DNA of 64,000 nucleotides. It comes from Chlamydiota bacterium. GTDB taxonomy: Bacteria > Auribacterota > Tritonobacteria > UBA1439. The DNA lies in assembly GCA_012729785.1 (NCBI GenBank), contig JAAYCL010000038.1, positions 1 through 64,000 of the forward strand, in the 5' to 3' direction. Below the pieces are notes generated by a model. The model was not told the origin of the DNA. It saw nothing but the letters and a program-made list of their open reading frames with translations, and made no database searches. Of the stretch, positions 10,301 to 18,994 are shown piece by piece. The first letter of the stretch is position 1. Every line of letters starts with the position of its first letter. The position numbers were made by a program, and so were the translations under genes.

Positions 10301-10524
10301 GGTTTTGGTCGCTGACGCCCAACGGGGAACTGGTGGACGGCATCCGCCCGGCCGCCCGGGGGTACGCGAACGCGGACTGCTTCTGCAATCAGTTCCGGCA
10401 CACCGCCTGCACCGGCCTCACCCCGGGGACCTACTCGATGTGCCTCGGCCTGATGCCCGCGGGCGCGCCGCCGGACACGCGGAAAGCCCTGGATCTCGAC
10501 TGGGCGTACGTCACCGTGCGCTGA
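7390..10524 (+). CDS. Large secreted BNR-type propeller protein with internal module duplication
   Basis: A 1044-residue exported protein. The ATG at 7390 has GGAGG six bases upstream and opens a signal peptide ending near AQTPGQ. The first about 620 residues have BNR/sialidase-like repeats (DGGLTWS, DDGATWT, DNGLTWQ, DGGTTWD). Two near-identical modules of about 120 residues follow, each beginning CNTPLEIGDIT and ending CDLAQ, separated by Thr-Pro linkers (DNA about 9316-9690 and 9751-10125, offset 435). The C terminus (from CSCREVALEVSPETLSPGD to AYVTVR) is another version of the shared module. Many cysteines suggest disulfides. It is divergent from the 5598-7184 gene and convergent with the propeller gene ending at 10710. 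Function unknown. Confidence 0.8.
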   Translation: MRQTRFIPAVFLVAAALLLSAAQTPGQECQTWEFDDPAGFTGNHVLIGDGAASLQKSREIGEEWEDVSLPYGADISQVRDLEVLADGCLYASSSRPIAGGPECGVICKSCDGGLTWSCADLEVPGVRRCMRIGRFWQAADGTIYAGGYDYSFTTDNSGVWKSVDDGATWTLVHALPGTGCTSVVEAADGALLASTQGGGTVWRCAEPVGAPGTWTAVFETPSIPWGGAPATYPPYPPPVLPACDYLWDNYGEGCGGNPYTSYPNPYRPDRTQSLFRADDGTLFVSINSGAPSIWSGGVAVRNFAHIYLSSDNGLTWQDSGPWDPPPVTEPYYWGYWDGAAWVQHHHLNGSFAADPVPTMQSFPTWVDHIWQDRGGTIYAASSSGDPYRSWIIDPRPDGIVFAYNPVDKVWEALGNLPGLGVPPGTDTYSQNNVLYCHEIDEDAVTGHLYAATSSQALVVRSEDGGTTWDWAMSPRPLFGKDAAGDFYCIEVACNSCLYLGYRRFGEVYASRSAYHDDGYVQNAAGYVYGGPLAQFVETAADDSHGTVTYWLSADGSTWRWWDGSGWAATTDPAESNTASTVNAHIGSFPSPGTLFFRAFLHPATVHGCPKSPRLASLEVCAGTPTPTVTPTGTPTPTQTPAPCNTPLEIGDITDLHIASTRSSIDGGWFFYFGLADDVYYNPLGYVGDNSNIFTDGAAYTPQPAGVWVGRDSEDIAIQAGDYVTVTYDGGLTKRIYFPAIYGADVTLYIAHDGSTYWDLGLCDLAQGVPTPTPTGTPTETPTRTPTPCNTPLEIGDITALRIAATRAQVSSGWSFYFGLADDVYGKPLGYVYDNSNIFTDKASYAPQPAGVLVGLDQEGIAVQAGDYVTVTYDGGQTKRVYFPAIHGDTVGLYIAHDGSTYWDRGLCDLAQAAPTSTPTPTPEVCSCREVALEVSPETLSPGDSFVVSVCIPVIPPPPVDIYCVILGPGGRFWSLTPNGELVDGIRPAARGYANADCFCNQFRHTACTGLTPGTYSMCLGLMPAGAPPDTRKALDLDWAYVTVR

Positions 10525-10709
10525 CCGCAGGCGGTGCGCGCATTCGTTCCCGCGCAGGGGGTTCAGCGGCGGTTCTCCCCCCGCCCCGCCGTCCGGCGCC
10601 GCGTCGGCGCGCTATCCGTCACGATGCGGCCCCCCCTCCCCCGCGCGGCGCGAGGACAGGGACGTTTAACGCCGCATTCGATTGCGCGCGAAAAAGTTAG
10701 ATACAACGT

Positions 10710-12503
10710 CTACGGCATGAGGGTGAAGCCGCCGGACACGATCACCGGTTTCGACGGGACGATCCAGTCGTAGGTGCGCGTGTTCAGGAACGCCGCCGCG
10801 AAGCACCACTCCAGCGTGTCGCCTATCTCTGGCACCGTGAAGACGAGCGAGCCGAGGACGATATCCCCGTTGATCCCCACCGGGAACTCCACGTTCTCGA
10901 ATGTCTTGGGGGGCGGCACCCCCTCCTCGTAGCGCACCGGCTTGAACGTGTCGTCGAAGATGTAGAGCCAGCCGGTGCTCGAGGCGATCTCCTCGACCGT
11001 CACCGCGCACGAGGTCGAACCGCCCGCCGGCGGGGTGGAAGCCGGGACGCACGGGGGGTTCGCCCGCGCGGCGACGTAGATATCCACGGGGACGCCGCGG
11101 TAGCCGTACTCGTCGAGGAACACCTCCCACAGGAGGGCGACCTTGTCGCCGGGGCGGTAGATGGTCTTCCCCTGGTTGGGGAGCACCTCGAGCTCGACGT
11201 AGTTGACGAATGGCGTCGAGGTGGGGGTCGGCGTCGGGGTGGGCGTCAAGGCGGAGTTGACGGCGTAGACGTTGTTGTCGCCGGAGCCGAAATGCGCCCT
11301 GCCGTCGGAGGAGAGGCCCGGGGACGACTCGATCGCGCCGGCCGCGACATAACTCCAGAGAAGGGCGCCGGTGGAATCGAGGATGTAGAAGCTGCCGTCC
11401 CCCGATCCGAGGTACACCCTCCCGAGCGCGTCGAGGGCGGGTGAGGAGAGGATCTCGCCGGCCGTCTCGAACGACCCCCTGAGGGTGCCGTCGGAATCGA
11501 GGAGATAGACGGTCTTGAACGCGGCGAAGCAGACGCCCCCGCCGGAGCCGATCGCGGGGGAGGTGCGCACATTCCCCAGGGTGCGGAACGACCAGCCGAA
11601 GGCGCCGTCGGAACGCAGCCGATAGAGGTAAAGGTCGTCCGAGCCGACGAACACGCTCCCGTCGGTGCCGAGCGCCGGCGACGAATTGACGGCGCCGCCG
11701 GTTGCGTAGCTCCACAGGAGCGTCCCGTTCGAGTTCAGGAGGTACACGCGATTGTCCCGGGAACCGAACGCGATCCGCCCGGCGCCGCCGACTGCGGGAG
11801 AGGAATGGATCCCGCTCCCGGTCGCGTACGTCCAGCGGAGGGAGCCGCCGGAATCGAGCGCATACAGCCGGGCATCGTACGAGCCGAAATACAGGGCCCC
11901 GTCTGTCCCGAGGGCGGGCGAGGAATGCACACGGTCCCCCGTCAGATAGGACCATTGCGCCGCGCCCGCCGCACGGTCGACGGCGTACAGGGCGTTGTCC
12001 CACGAACCGATGTACACCGTGCCGGTGCCCGTGATCGCCGGGGAGGAGGATAGTTCCCCGCCCGTCGCGAAACTCCACTGCAGCGAGCCCCTGGAGCCGA
12101 CCGCGTAGAGATTCGCGTCCTCCGAGCCGACGTAGACGGTCCCGTCGGAGCCCACCGCCGGGGACGAATCGACCGCCCCGCCGGTGGCGTAGGACCACTG
12201 GAACCGGGGGATCAGCGGCCCCTTGTACGGGCTCGTGCCGGTGTGGCGCGCGTCGCGGCGGAACATCGGCCACGGGAGCGGCGTCGGGGTTCTGGTCGGC
12301 GTGGGGGTGATAGTCGGGGTCGGCGTCTCGGTGGGCGTCTCCGTCGGCGTGGGAGTGTTAGTCGGGGTCGGCGTCTCGGTGGGCATGGGGGTCTCGGTCG
12401 GGGTCGGGGTTTCCATGGGCGTTTCGCTCTGCGCGCGCGCGGCGGGGCAGGCGCAGAGCAGCGCGGACGCGACGAGGGAGAAGAGGAGCGCTACGGATTT
12501 CAT
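10710..12503 (-). CDS. Secreted PQQ-like beta-propeller protein with two Thr-Pro linkers
   Basis: A 597-residue exported protein: signal peptide (VALLFSLVASALLCACPAARA), a Thr-Pro/Glu linker, the WPMFRRDARHTG entry motif, then about nine PQQ-like repeats (WSYATG / SSPA-G-DG / VYVGS-D--LYA). A second Thr-Pro linker and a C-terminal module containing GVPVDIYVAARANP follow. The domain order matches the protein at 49-1593 but with an extra N-terminal linker. The gene lies 52 bases downstream of the diadenylate cyclase gene on the same strand, so read-through is possible. No enzymatic residues were recognised. Confidence 0.85.
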   Translation of the reverse strand: MKSVALLFSLVASALLCACPAARAQSETPMETPTPTETPMPTETPTPTNTPTPTETPTETPTPTITPTPTRTPTPLPWPMFRRDARHTGTSPYKGPLIPRFQWSYATGGAVDSSPAVGSDGTVYVGSEDANLYAVGSRGSLQWSFATGGELSSSPAITGTGTVYIGSWDNALYAVDRAAGAAQWSYLTGDRVHSSPALGTDGALYFGSYDARLYALDSGGSLRWTYATGSGIHSSPAVGGAGRIAFGSRDNRVYLLNSNGTLLWSYATGGAVNSSPALGTDGSVFVGSDDLYLYRLRSDGAFGWSFRTLGNVRTSPAIGSGGGVCFAAFKTVYLLDSDGTLRGSFETAGEILSSPALDALGRVYLGSGDGSFYILDSTGALLWSYVAAGAIESSPGLSSDGRAHFGSGDNNVYAVNSALTPTPTPTPTSTPFVNYVELEVLPNQGKTIYRPGDKVALLWEVFLDEYGYRGVPVDIYVAARANPPCVPASTPPAGGSTSCAVTVEEIASSTGWLYIFDDTFKPVRYEEGVPPPKTFENVEFPVGINGDIVLGSLVFTVPEIGDTLEWCFAAAFLNTRTYDWIVPSKPVIVSGGFTLMP

Positions 12504-12555
12504 CCGAGACCTCCGGCACGAGGGGATTGTCCGACGCCGCGTTGTGCGATCACGG

Positions 12556-13467
12556 TCATGTCCCCGGATTCTTCTCGATGCAGGTGACGACCTGGCCGCC
12601 CTTGAAGATGTAGATGTCTCCGGTCGACTGGGATATGGCGATGGCGACAGCGCGCGTCGCGGCGGTGATGGCGGCCGCGCTGTAGTGCCGGGAGCCGAGC
12701 CCCTGCGGCAAGGCGGTGGGCACCATCTGCGCCGAGATGTACGCCCCGGCGGTCTCGATAACCCCGTTGGACCGGATGATGAACGCCCCGTCGAGCTGGG
12801 CGAGCTCCTTGATCGTCTCCTGCACGCCGGGGTTGAGTATCTGGCGGCTCTGCTCGGAGTGCCCCTTGAACGGGTTGATGATCATCTGCTCGACGTGCTT
12901 CATCACCTCGCGCGTGTCGCCGAGGACGAAGATCGTCCCCACCGCGTGCCCCTCGCGCCCCTCGTTCGCGATCTCGATGGCGATGCGCATCAGCTGGTCG
13001 AAGACCGTGTGATCCACCTCGTCGGTGAACTGGGCCATTTCGGGCGACGAGAGGAGGGAGAACTCCTGTTCCACGTCGATGACCGCGAGCACGTCGAGGG
13101 TGCCCCTCTCCGCCGTGCCCGACAGGAATACGATCTTGTCCCTGGGGTTGATGATCTTGCCGGAGATCGCCATGATGATGCTGACGGTGAACTGCCCGAT
13201 GCGCGACAGGTTCGACGAGGGGAGCTGGATCGCGTTGCCGAACATCTCCCGGCCGCGCGCCACCAGTTCCGGGTACGCCGAGACGAGGACGACCTTGTGC
13301 GGATGCTCGGCCTTGCGCAGGGAGGCCAGGTTGACCCGGACGTCCCCGAAGACGAAGAGCGCCTTCGCGGACGTCTGCCGGGCGATCGAGAGGCCCGCCC
13401 TGATGATCGCCGAGGTGACCGGCGCGGGCTTGGCCTGCTTCTGCTCCTTCGGTTCGCGCTTCGCCAT
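12556..13467 (-). CDS. Diadenylate cyclase, DisA_N domain (DacZ-like)
   Basis: A 303-residue cytoplasmic enzyme predicted to make cyclic di-AMP from two ATP. The start at 13467 is set by AAGGAGG six bases upstream; a longer frame lacks this. Residues about 16-140 resemble a pyruvate-kinase C-terminal-like domain, and residues about 150-295 form the DisA_N domain. The DGA motif is at 226-228. The second motif, usually RHR, reads R260-H261-Y262 followed by SAAAIT. The PK_C-like plus DisA_N arrangement is known for archaeal DacZ-type proteins and some bacterial relatives. The neighbours dnaJ and the propeller gene give no clear link. Cyclic di-AMP usually controls potassium and osmotic balance. 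Activity with the RHY motif is inferred. Confidence 0.8.
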   Translation of the reverse strand: MAKREPKEQKQAKPAPVTSAIIRAGLSIARQTSAKALFVFGDVRVNLASLRKAEHPHKVVLVSAYPELVARGREMFGNAIQLPSSNLSRIGQFTVSIIMAISGKIINPRDKIVFLSGTAERGTLDVLAVIDVEQEFSLLSSPEMAQFTDEVDHTVFDQLMRIAIEIANEGREGHAVGTIFVLGDTREVMKHVEQMIINPFKGHSEQSRQILNPGVQETIKELAQLDGAFIIRSNGVIETAGAYISAQMVPTALPQGLGSRHYSAAAITAATRAVAIAISQSTGDIYIFKGGQVVTCIEKNPGT

Positions 13468-13571
13468 TGCAGCCTCCTTCGGATCAAGAGACACGGTTAC
13501 CGCCGTTCAACCGCCAAGACCGGACACCCGGGCGCCTCCCCGCCCGAGGGCAGGCGCGACGGAGCCGCGCC

Positions 13572-14666
13572 TCAGTATCGCAATCCCGCCTCGCGCGCGA
13601 ACTCCTCGAGCGCTTTGCGCGCCTTCGGCGCGAGGTTGCGCGGCGTGGCGACCTTGATGCGCACGAACATGTCCCCCCGCCGCCCGCCGGCCGCCGCGAT
13701 CCCGCGCCCCTTCAGGCGGAGCGAGGCGCCCGTCTGCACCCCCGCGGGGACCTTCACCACCGCCGCGCCGTCCGTCGTGCGGACGCGGATCGTCGAGCCG
13801 AGCGCCGCCTGGGCGAAGTTGACCGGGACCTCGCAGTAGATATGCTCGCCCTTCCGGCCGAAAAAGCGGTGGCTCCCGAGACGCACGACGAGGATCAGAT
13901 CGCCGGGCGGCCCGCCCGCGGGCCCCGGCTCGCCCTGCCCGGCGACGCGTATCTTCGATCCGTTGTCCACCCCCGGCGGGATCTTCACGGTGATGCGCCG
14001 GTGGCGGCGCACCACGCCCTGCCCCCCGCAGGCGGGGCACGGGTCGCGGATGAGCTGCCCCCTGCCGTAGCAGCGCGCGCAGGGGCGGCTGAAGGCGAAC
14101 CCCCCCTGCGAGATCGAGACGGTGCCCGCCCCGCCGCAGTCGGGGCACTGCGACACGGGGGAACCGGGACGCGCCCCGGCGCCTCCGCACGCGCCGCACG
14201 ATTCCTGGCGCGGGATGGTGACGGTGCGACGCCCCCCCCGGATCGCCTCCTCGAACGGGATCTCGACCTCGAAGGTGAGATCCTCGCCGCGGCGCGGCCC
14301 GTAGCGCTCCCGCCGCGCGTACGTCCCGCGGTCGAAGTACGAACTGAACAGATCGCCGAGGTCCCCGAAGCCCCCGAAGTCCTGGTAGGAGAACCCGTGC
14401 CCCCCTCCGCCGGCGCGCGCGCCACCCCCCCCGGGGTCGAACCGGAACGCCGCGTCCTTCATCTGGTCGTACTGCTTCCTCTTGGCAGGGTCCGCGAGGA
14501 CATCGTACGCCTGGGATATCTCCTTGAACCGCTCCTCGGCGGCCTTGTTGCCGGGGTTGGCGTCGGGGTGGTACTTCTTGGCGAGCGCGCGGTAGGCCCG
14601 CTTGATCTCGGCGGCCGTGGCCGACTTCCCGACACCGAGTGTCTCGTACAGGTCTTTCCTGGTCAT
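13572..14666 (-). CDS. dnaJ: Chaperone protein DnaJ
   Basis: A 364-residue Hsp40 co-chaperone that stimulates DnaK ATPase and delivers unfolded clients. The J domain (residues 1-70) contains the HPD triad in YHPDANPG. A Gly/Phe-rich stretch follows, then four zinc-binding CxxCxGxG motifs (CGACGGAG, CPDCGGAG, CARCYGRG, CPACGGQG) and the two C-terminal substrate-binding beta domains. Length and order are those of a type I DnaJ. dnaK and grpE are not in the window. It sits between the ETF-quinone oxidoreductase and the cyclase on the same strand. The ribosome site is weak. Confidence 0.95.
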   Translation of the reverse strand: MTRKDLYETLGVGKSATAAEIKRAYRALAKKYHPDANPGNKAAEERFKEISQAYDVLADPAKRKQYDQMKDAAFRFDPGGGGARAGGGGHGFSYQDFGGFGDLGDLFSSYFDRGTYARRERYGPRRGEDLTFEVEIPFEEAIRGGRRTVTIPRQESCGACGGAGARPGSPVSQCPDCGGAGTVSISQGGFAFSRPCARCYGRGQLIRDPCPACGGQGVVRRHRRITVKIPPGVDNGSKIRVAGQGEPGPAGGPPGDLILVVRLGSHRFFGRKGEHIYCEVPVNFAQAALGSTIRVRTTDGAAVVKVPAGVQTGASLRLKGRGIAAAGGRRGDMFVRIKVATPRNLAPKARKALEEFAREAGLRY

Positions 14667-14722
14667 GGACGCTCAACGCGCGGGGGCCGCGAGGCCTCTC
14701 CGCCGGGCGCGGCCGCGCCCCC

Positions 14723-16393
14723 TCACATCAGTTGGTATTTCGGGCCGCCGCCCGCCTCGGGGCAGCGCCACCGGATGTTGCCGTACGGGTCCTTGATATC
14801 GCAGGTCTTGCAGTGCAAACAGTTCGAGAAGTTCACCTGGAGCCGGCGCTCCGCCCCCTCCCCGACGAATTCGTACACCTTGGCCGGGCAGAACCGCTGG
14901 CACGGGTTGTCGTACTCCCGGGCGCAGCGCCCGTGGCAGATGGCAAGGTCGGGCACCTCGAGATGGCACGGCTGGTCCTCCTCGTGCTCCGTGCCGGAGA
15001 AGTAGAGGTTCTCCTCGCGGGTGAACGTCAGCGTCCCGTCGCATCGCATCGGGGCGGCGCCCGTCCCGCCGCCGCGCGCGGCGACCGTCTCCAGTGTCCG
15101 CGCGTCCTCCTCGGCGCCCAGCGGATCCCGGAGCCCGCGGCCGCGGGTGAGATACTGGAGGCCCGCCGCGAGCATCCCGGGGAAGAGGCCGCGGTGGAAC
15201 GCCTGATGGAAGTTCCGGACGAGCCGCATCTCCCTCCCCGCCCGCCCGCGCAGCACCCGCCTGTCGTACGCCCCGAGCGACGCTGCGGAGACGTCGTCGT
15301 TTCGCAGCGCCTCCCAGGCCGTCTCCGCCGCCGCCATCCCCGACTCCATCGCGAGGTGGATCCCCTTGACGCGCTGGGCATTCACGAACCCCGCCGCGTC
15401 GCCGACGATGAGGCAGCCGTCCGTCGAGAGGCGCGGCAGGGCGTACGCGCCGCCCTCCGGGATGGTCTTGGCGCCGTAGGCGACGCGCTCGCCCCCCTCG
15501 AGGAGCCGCGCGAGGAGCGGGTGCGTCTTGAAGCGCTGCATCGCCTCGTACGGGTCGAGCAGCGGGTCGCGGTAGTCGAGCGAAACGACGAGCCCGAGGG
15601 CGACGTGCGCGTCCCGCATATGGTAGACGAACCCGCCGCCGAACGTCTTCAGCCCGAGGGGGAACCCGATTGTGTGGCTCACGTGGCCGGGCCGGGCGCG
15701 CTCGGGCCTCACCCGCCATACCTCCTTCATCCCCAGCGCGTAGCCCTGCGGGTTTTTCCCCTCGAGGAGCCGCTTCTTGGCGGCAAGCGCCTTCGTCAGC
15801 GAGCCGCGCGTCCCCTCGGCGAGCACCGTGAGGCGGGCGCGTATCTCCGCGCCCGGCTCGAACTGTTCCTTCTCCGCGCCGGTCTTGTCGCGCCCGCGGT
15901 CCTTGCACCGCACCCCCGCGACGCGCTCCCCGTCCCAGAGGAGCTCGTCCGCGGGGAAATGGTCGAACAGGTTCGCGCCGAGCGCCTCCGCCTTCTCTCC
16001 CATCCAGCGCGTGAAGCGCGAGAGGGAGATGACCGGGTACCCCTTGTTGGCGAGCGGGGGCGGGGTGACCGGCGCCGCGACGCTCCCACGCCGGAACAGC
16101 CAGCGCACCTCGTGCGAGACCACCTCCGCCTCGATCGGGGCGCCCTGCAGGCGCCAGCCCGGCATCAAGGCGTCCATCGCGCGCGGATCGAGCACGGCGC
16201 CGGAGAGGTTGTGGGCGCCGAGGCCCGCGGACTTCTCGATCACGGCGACGAGCAGATCGCTCTTCTCCCCCGCCCCGGCCTTCGCGTTGTGCTCACCCTG
16301 GAGCTGCAGCAGCCGGATGGCGCCCGCGAGCGACGCGGGGCCGGCGCCGACGAACAGGACATCGACCTCGAGGATTTCCCTCTCCTTCGTCAT
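14723..16393 (-). CDS. Electron transfer flavoprotein-ubiquinone oxidoreductase family protein
   Basis: A 556-residue flavoprotein that in its family passes electrons from electron transfer flavoprotein to membrane quinone. An FAD-binding motif (VLFVGAGPASLAGAIRLL) lies at about residues 10-30, and the family motif LSRFTRWMGEKAE follows later. The C terminus holds a ferredoxin-like [4Fe-4S] region with CPAKVYEF and NCLHCKTCDIKDP. Size and architecture match ETF-QO. The start at 16393 has GGGGG upstream and a strong promoter further up. The partner etfA and etfB genes are not in the window, so its electron donor here is unknown. Confidence 0.9.
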   Translation of the reverse strand: MTKEREILEVDVLFVGAGPASLAGAIRLLQLQGEHNAKAGAGEKSDLLVAVIEKSAGLGAHNLSGAVLDPRAMDALMPGWRLQGAPIEAEVVSHEVRWLFRRGSVAAPVTPPPLANKGYPVISLSRFTRWMGEKAEALGANLFDHFPADELLWDGERVAGVRCKDRGRDKTGAEKEQFEPGAEIRARLTVLAEGTRGSLTKALAAKKRLLEGKNPQGYALGMKEVWRVRPERARPGHVSHTIGFPLGLKTFGGGFVYHMRDAHVALGLVVSLDYRDPLLDPYEAMQRFKTHPLLARLLEGGERVAYGAKTIPEGGAYALPRLSTDGCLIVGDAAGFVNAQRVKGIHLAMESGMAAAETAWEALRNDDVSAASLGAYDRRVLRGRAGREMRLVRNFHQAFHRGLFPGMLAAGLQYLTRGRGLRDPLGAEEDARTLETVAARGGGTGAAPMRCDGTLTFTREENLYFSGTEHEEDQPCHLEVPDLAICHGRCAREYDNPCQRFCPAKVYEFVGEGAERRLQVNFSNCLHCKTCDIKDPYGNIRWRCPEAGGGPKYQLM

Positions 16394-16428
16394 AACGTCC
16401 CCCGTGGCGTCCTGCGCTGCGGGGACCC

Positions 16429-16457
16429 AGTATAATACACGCGCCGCATGACGGCAA
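16429..16457 (-). promoter_or_regulatory. Sigma-70 promoter of the ETF-QO gene
   Basis: On the minus strand TTGCCG (16457-16452) and TATACT (16434-16429) are separated by exactly 17 bases, about 36 bases before the ATG at 16393. Confidence 0.7.
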
Positions 16458-16600
16458 CAACACGCAGACGTTGCAGGCGGCCGGTTCCGGCGCGAAAAGC
16501 CGGACGGGCATTCCCGGCTGTCCCCACAGGCGAGAATACCCGTCCATTTATCCGGGCGCCGGGAGGGTGCGTGCAACATCCGCGGGGAGGGCTCCGGCCC

Positions 16601-18250
16601 CTACCTGACGACGAAGGAGTTCGAGTTCTCCACGGGGAGATCGGCGCGGATGAACCTCCCGGTCAGCGGATCCACGAACGCCGCCGCCCAGCAGTACCTG
16701 CCCGGCGGCGCGGTGAGCCGCAGGTTCAGCGTCCCGGAGACCGGCTGCGGCGGGAACGCGACGCGGCGCCAGGTCGGGCCGTAGACCCTCGTCTTGAATA
16801 CGTAGACGTCGCGCAGCCCCTCCGTGGACAGGTAGACCCTGCCGCCGGAGAGGGCCTGGCCGAGGGTCGAGGGGCAGTCGGCGATCACCGGGTTCCAGAC
16901 GAGGGCGAGGTACACGTCCACGGGGACCCCGTAATAGTTCACGTCGTCGAAGCTGCACGAGTAGTCGAGGGCGAGGTCCCCGCCGGAATCGATGACCGCG
17001 GGGCTCGTGCGCAACTCGAGGTAGTTGTCGCCGCACCAGGCGACGCAGCAGCCGCCGAACGACGGCGGGGCCGGGGTCGCCGCCGGGGTCGGGACGGGCG
17101 CGGACATCCAGTTCGTCACCTCGATCTTCCTGAGGCCGGAGGGGTACTCGGCGCCGTCAACCTCCTTGACGTCGACGAGCAGCATCCGGTTGTTCTCGGG
17201 CACGTCGTCCTCGGCCCCCCACACCGTGACGATCGCCCCGATGTAGTAGGAGCCGGAGCCGACGACGTTGGCCGGGATGGGCGAGAGGGGCCAGGTGCCG
17301 CTCCACTCCTCGTTCCGCTTCAGGTACTTCCCGCCGTCCCAGCACACCCCGCCCAGGCAGGGGTCGTCCGACGTGACGACGGTGTCCCTCGAGAGGTAGA
17401 AATACACGTAGATCTTCGTCTCGTCCGTGACGCCGCAGTTCTGCACGGTGAACGGGCCCACGCTGATCGCGCTCCCCGCCGCGGCCGTCGCGGGGGCCGA
17501 GGCGTAGCTCTCGGCGTACTGCCCCTGCCGGTACTTCAGCGGGTAGATCCCGATGTCCCTCACCGGCCGCTCCCGGTCCGGATAGGCGTCCCGGATGGTG
17601 TTGGCGTCCATCCGGGTGATCTTCATCATCCCGTAGTCGGACATGTAGTTCATCACGGAGAAGGCGTTGTGCTCGTAGGGCGAGGTGTTGAAGACGTGGT
17701 GCGCGCCCCAGGCGTGCCCGAGTTCGTGGACGGCGGTCGCCTGGATGGACGCTTTGCCGAAGTCGAACGGGTCCGCGGACCACCCGCCGGAGAACCCGTC
17801 GTTGAAGACGATGTCGACCTCGGTGAAGGTTCCGCACCCGGAAGGGGAGAAGTCTCTGCAGTCGTCGAAGACGCCGAAGCCGGACTCCGGGAACAGGATG
17901 GTCATCGCGTAGACATCGTCGCCGAACCGGATCCCGTAGCGGTCGCGCATATCCTCCGGCGAGATGGCGACCGTCATCTCGTTCTTCCCGTTGTCCGGCG
18001 CCCCCGTGCCGTAGTCCACGCACGGGTCGAAGATGTCCGCGTAGCGGCCCCAGTACAGAAGCTGGGCGGCGGCCCAGGAGCGCTCGGACTCGGTGCCGCT
18101 CCCGACGACCTCGAACCGCAGGGGCGTGCGGGGGTGGACGCCGCAGTAGCAGCCCTCGCGGTTCACCCAGGCCCCCTGCGCGAGGGCGGGGCGGGGCGGG
18201 ATGATGGCGCAGGCGAGACAGAACGCCGCGAGGGGGGCCGCGGTCCTCAT
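16601..18250 (-). CDS. Secreted metzincin-type zinc metalloprotease with CARDB-like and C-terminal modules
   Basis: A 549-residue exported protein. The signal peptide ends near ALAQGAW. The zinc site HELGHAWGAHH (175-185) fits HExxHxxGxxH, and Met200 in SVMNYMSDYG is the expected Met-turn, so this is probably an active metzincin (matrixin-like). Residues about 270-400 look like a CARDB-type beta domain (VQNCGVTDETKIYVYFYLS). A short Pro/Ala linker and the PVDVYLA module ending RADLPVENSNSFVVR follow, as in 3425-5485. The ATG at 18250 has GGGAGGG and overlaps the upstream stop as ATGA, indicating translational coupling. Substrate unknown; processing of surface or secreted proteins is likely. 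Confidence 0.85.
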   Translation of the reverse strand: MRTAAPLAAFCLACAIIPPRPALAQGAWVNREGCYCGVHPRTPLRFEVVGSGTESERSWAAAQLLYWGRYADIFDPCVDYGTGAPDNGKNEMTVAISPEDMRDRYGIRFGDDVYAMTILFPESGFGVFDDCRDFSPSGCGTFTEVDIVFNDGFSGGWSADPFDFGKASIQATAVHELGHAWGAHHVFNTSPYEHNAFSVMNYMSDYGMMKITRMDANTIRDAYPDRERPVRDIGIYPLKYRQGQYAESYASAPATAAAGSAISVGPFTVQNCGVTDETKIYVYFYLSRDTVVTSDDPCLGGVCWDGGKYLKRNEEWSGTWPLSPIPANVVGSGSYYIGAIVTVWGAEDDVPENNRMLLVDVKEVDGAEYPSGLRKIEVTNWMSAPVPTPAATPAPPSFGGCCVAWCGDNYLELRTSPAVIDSGGDLALDYSCSFDDVNYYGVPVDVYLALVWNPVIADCPSTLGQALSGGRVYLSTEGLRDVYVFKTRVYGPTWRRVAFPPQPVSGTLNLRLTAPPGRYCWAAAFVDPLTGRFIRADLPVENSNSFVVR

Positions 18251-18936
18251 CGAGGCGCCCTCCCCAGGATGTAGTCGATGAACGCGCCTTTCTCCATCGG
18301 CCGGCCGCCGCGGGGCGCTTTCTCGGCCGCCGCGGGGGGCTTCCGCCCGGGGACGATCCTCCCCCCGGCGTCGCATCCATCCGGGTCAGGCGCGGAGGGG
18401 CCCTCCGGCGCCCCCGGCTCGACGAATGCGAGCCGGTCGCGCGCCGCGGGGTCCACGAGGCGCCCCCTGACGACGCGGCCGTCGGCCGCCTGCTCGACCA
18501 GGCGCCCGAAATAGTCGACGACGTAGTCCCGGCCCGCGGAGCTGTCGCGCAGTATCCGGAAGACGCCCTGCCCGTGCCCGACCGTCGGAACGGACGACCT
18601 CTCGTTGGCGAGGCCGAAGAGCAGGTACGTCTCCCCCACCTCGAGCCGCGGCGTGTCGCTGACGAGGATCGTTTTGCCGTCCGCCGTCCCGCCCGCGAAG
18701 CTCATCAGGACCGGGTCGCCGGGCTCCCCGAGGACGCGCTCCTTCACCGCGACGACGTAGTCGGTGAAGAGCATCACGCCCCGGTCGTCCCAGCGGCAGG
18801 CCCTGTCCAGGACCTCCCCGACGAAGACGAAGTCGGCCCTCGCGGGCATCTCCCCGATGGGAACGGGCGCGACCAGCGCCGAGGCGAGTGAGGGGGAGAG
18901 AAGAAACGGCAGGAGCGCGAGGACGGCCGTCTTCAT
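18247..18936 (-). CDS. Secreted protein coupled to the metalloprotease
   Basis: A 229-residue exported protein (signal peptide LLPFLLSPSLASA). The N-terminal half has a beta-rich pattern, ARADFVFVGEVL ... FTDYVVAVKERVLG ... LEVGETYLLFGL ... GQGVFRIL. I recall this pattern from small secreted proteins encoded beside matrixin-like proteases. The C-terminal third is Pro/Gly/Arg-rich and probably disordered. Its stop overlaps the protease start by four bases (ATGA), so the two are made together. An inhibitor, chaperone or cofactor of the protease is plausible, but no direct evidence is visible. Confidence 0.75.
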   Translation of the reverse strand: MKTAVLALLPFLLSPSLASALVAPVPIGEMPARADFVFVGEVLDRACRWDDRGVMLFTDYVVAVKERVLGEPGDPVLMSFAGGTADGKTILVSDTPRLEVGETYLLFGLANERSSVPTVGHGQGVFRILRDSSAGRDYVVDYFGRLVEQAADGRVVRGRLVDPAARDRLAFVEPGAPEGPSAPDPDGCDAGGRIVPGRKPPAAAEKAPRGGRPMEKGAFIDYILGRAPR

Positions 18937-18994
18937 GCGTCCTCCGTCAACGCGGGCGCGGAGCGCACCACGGGGCGTTCCCTACCCCGACCCG

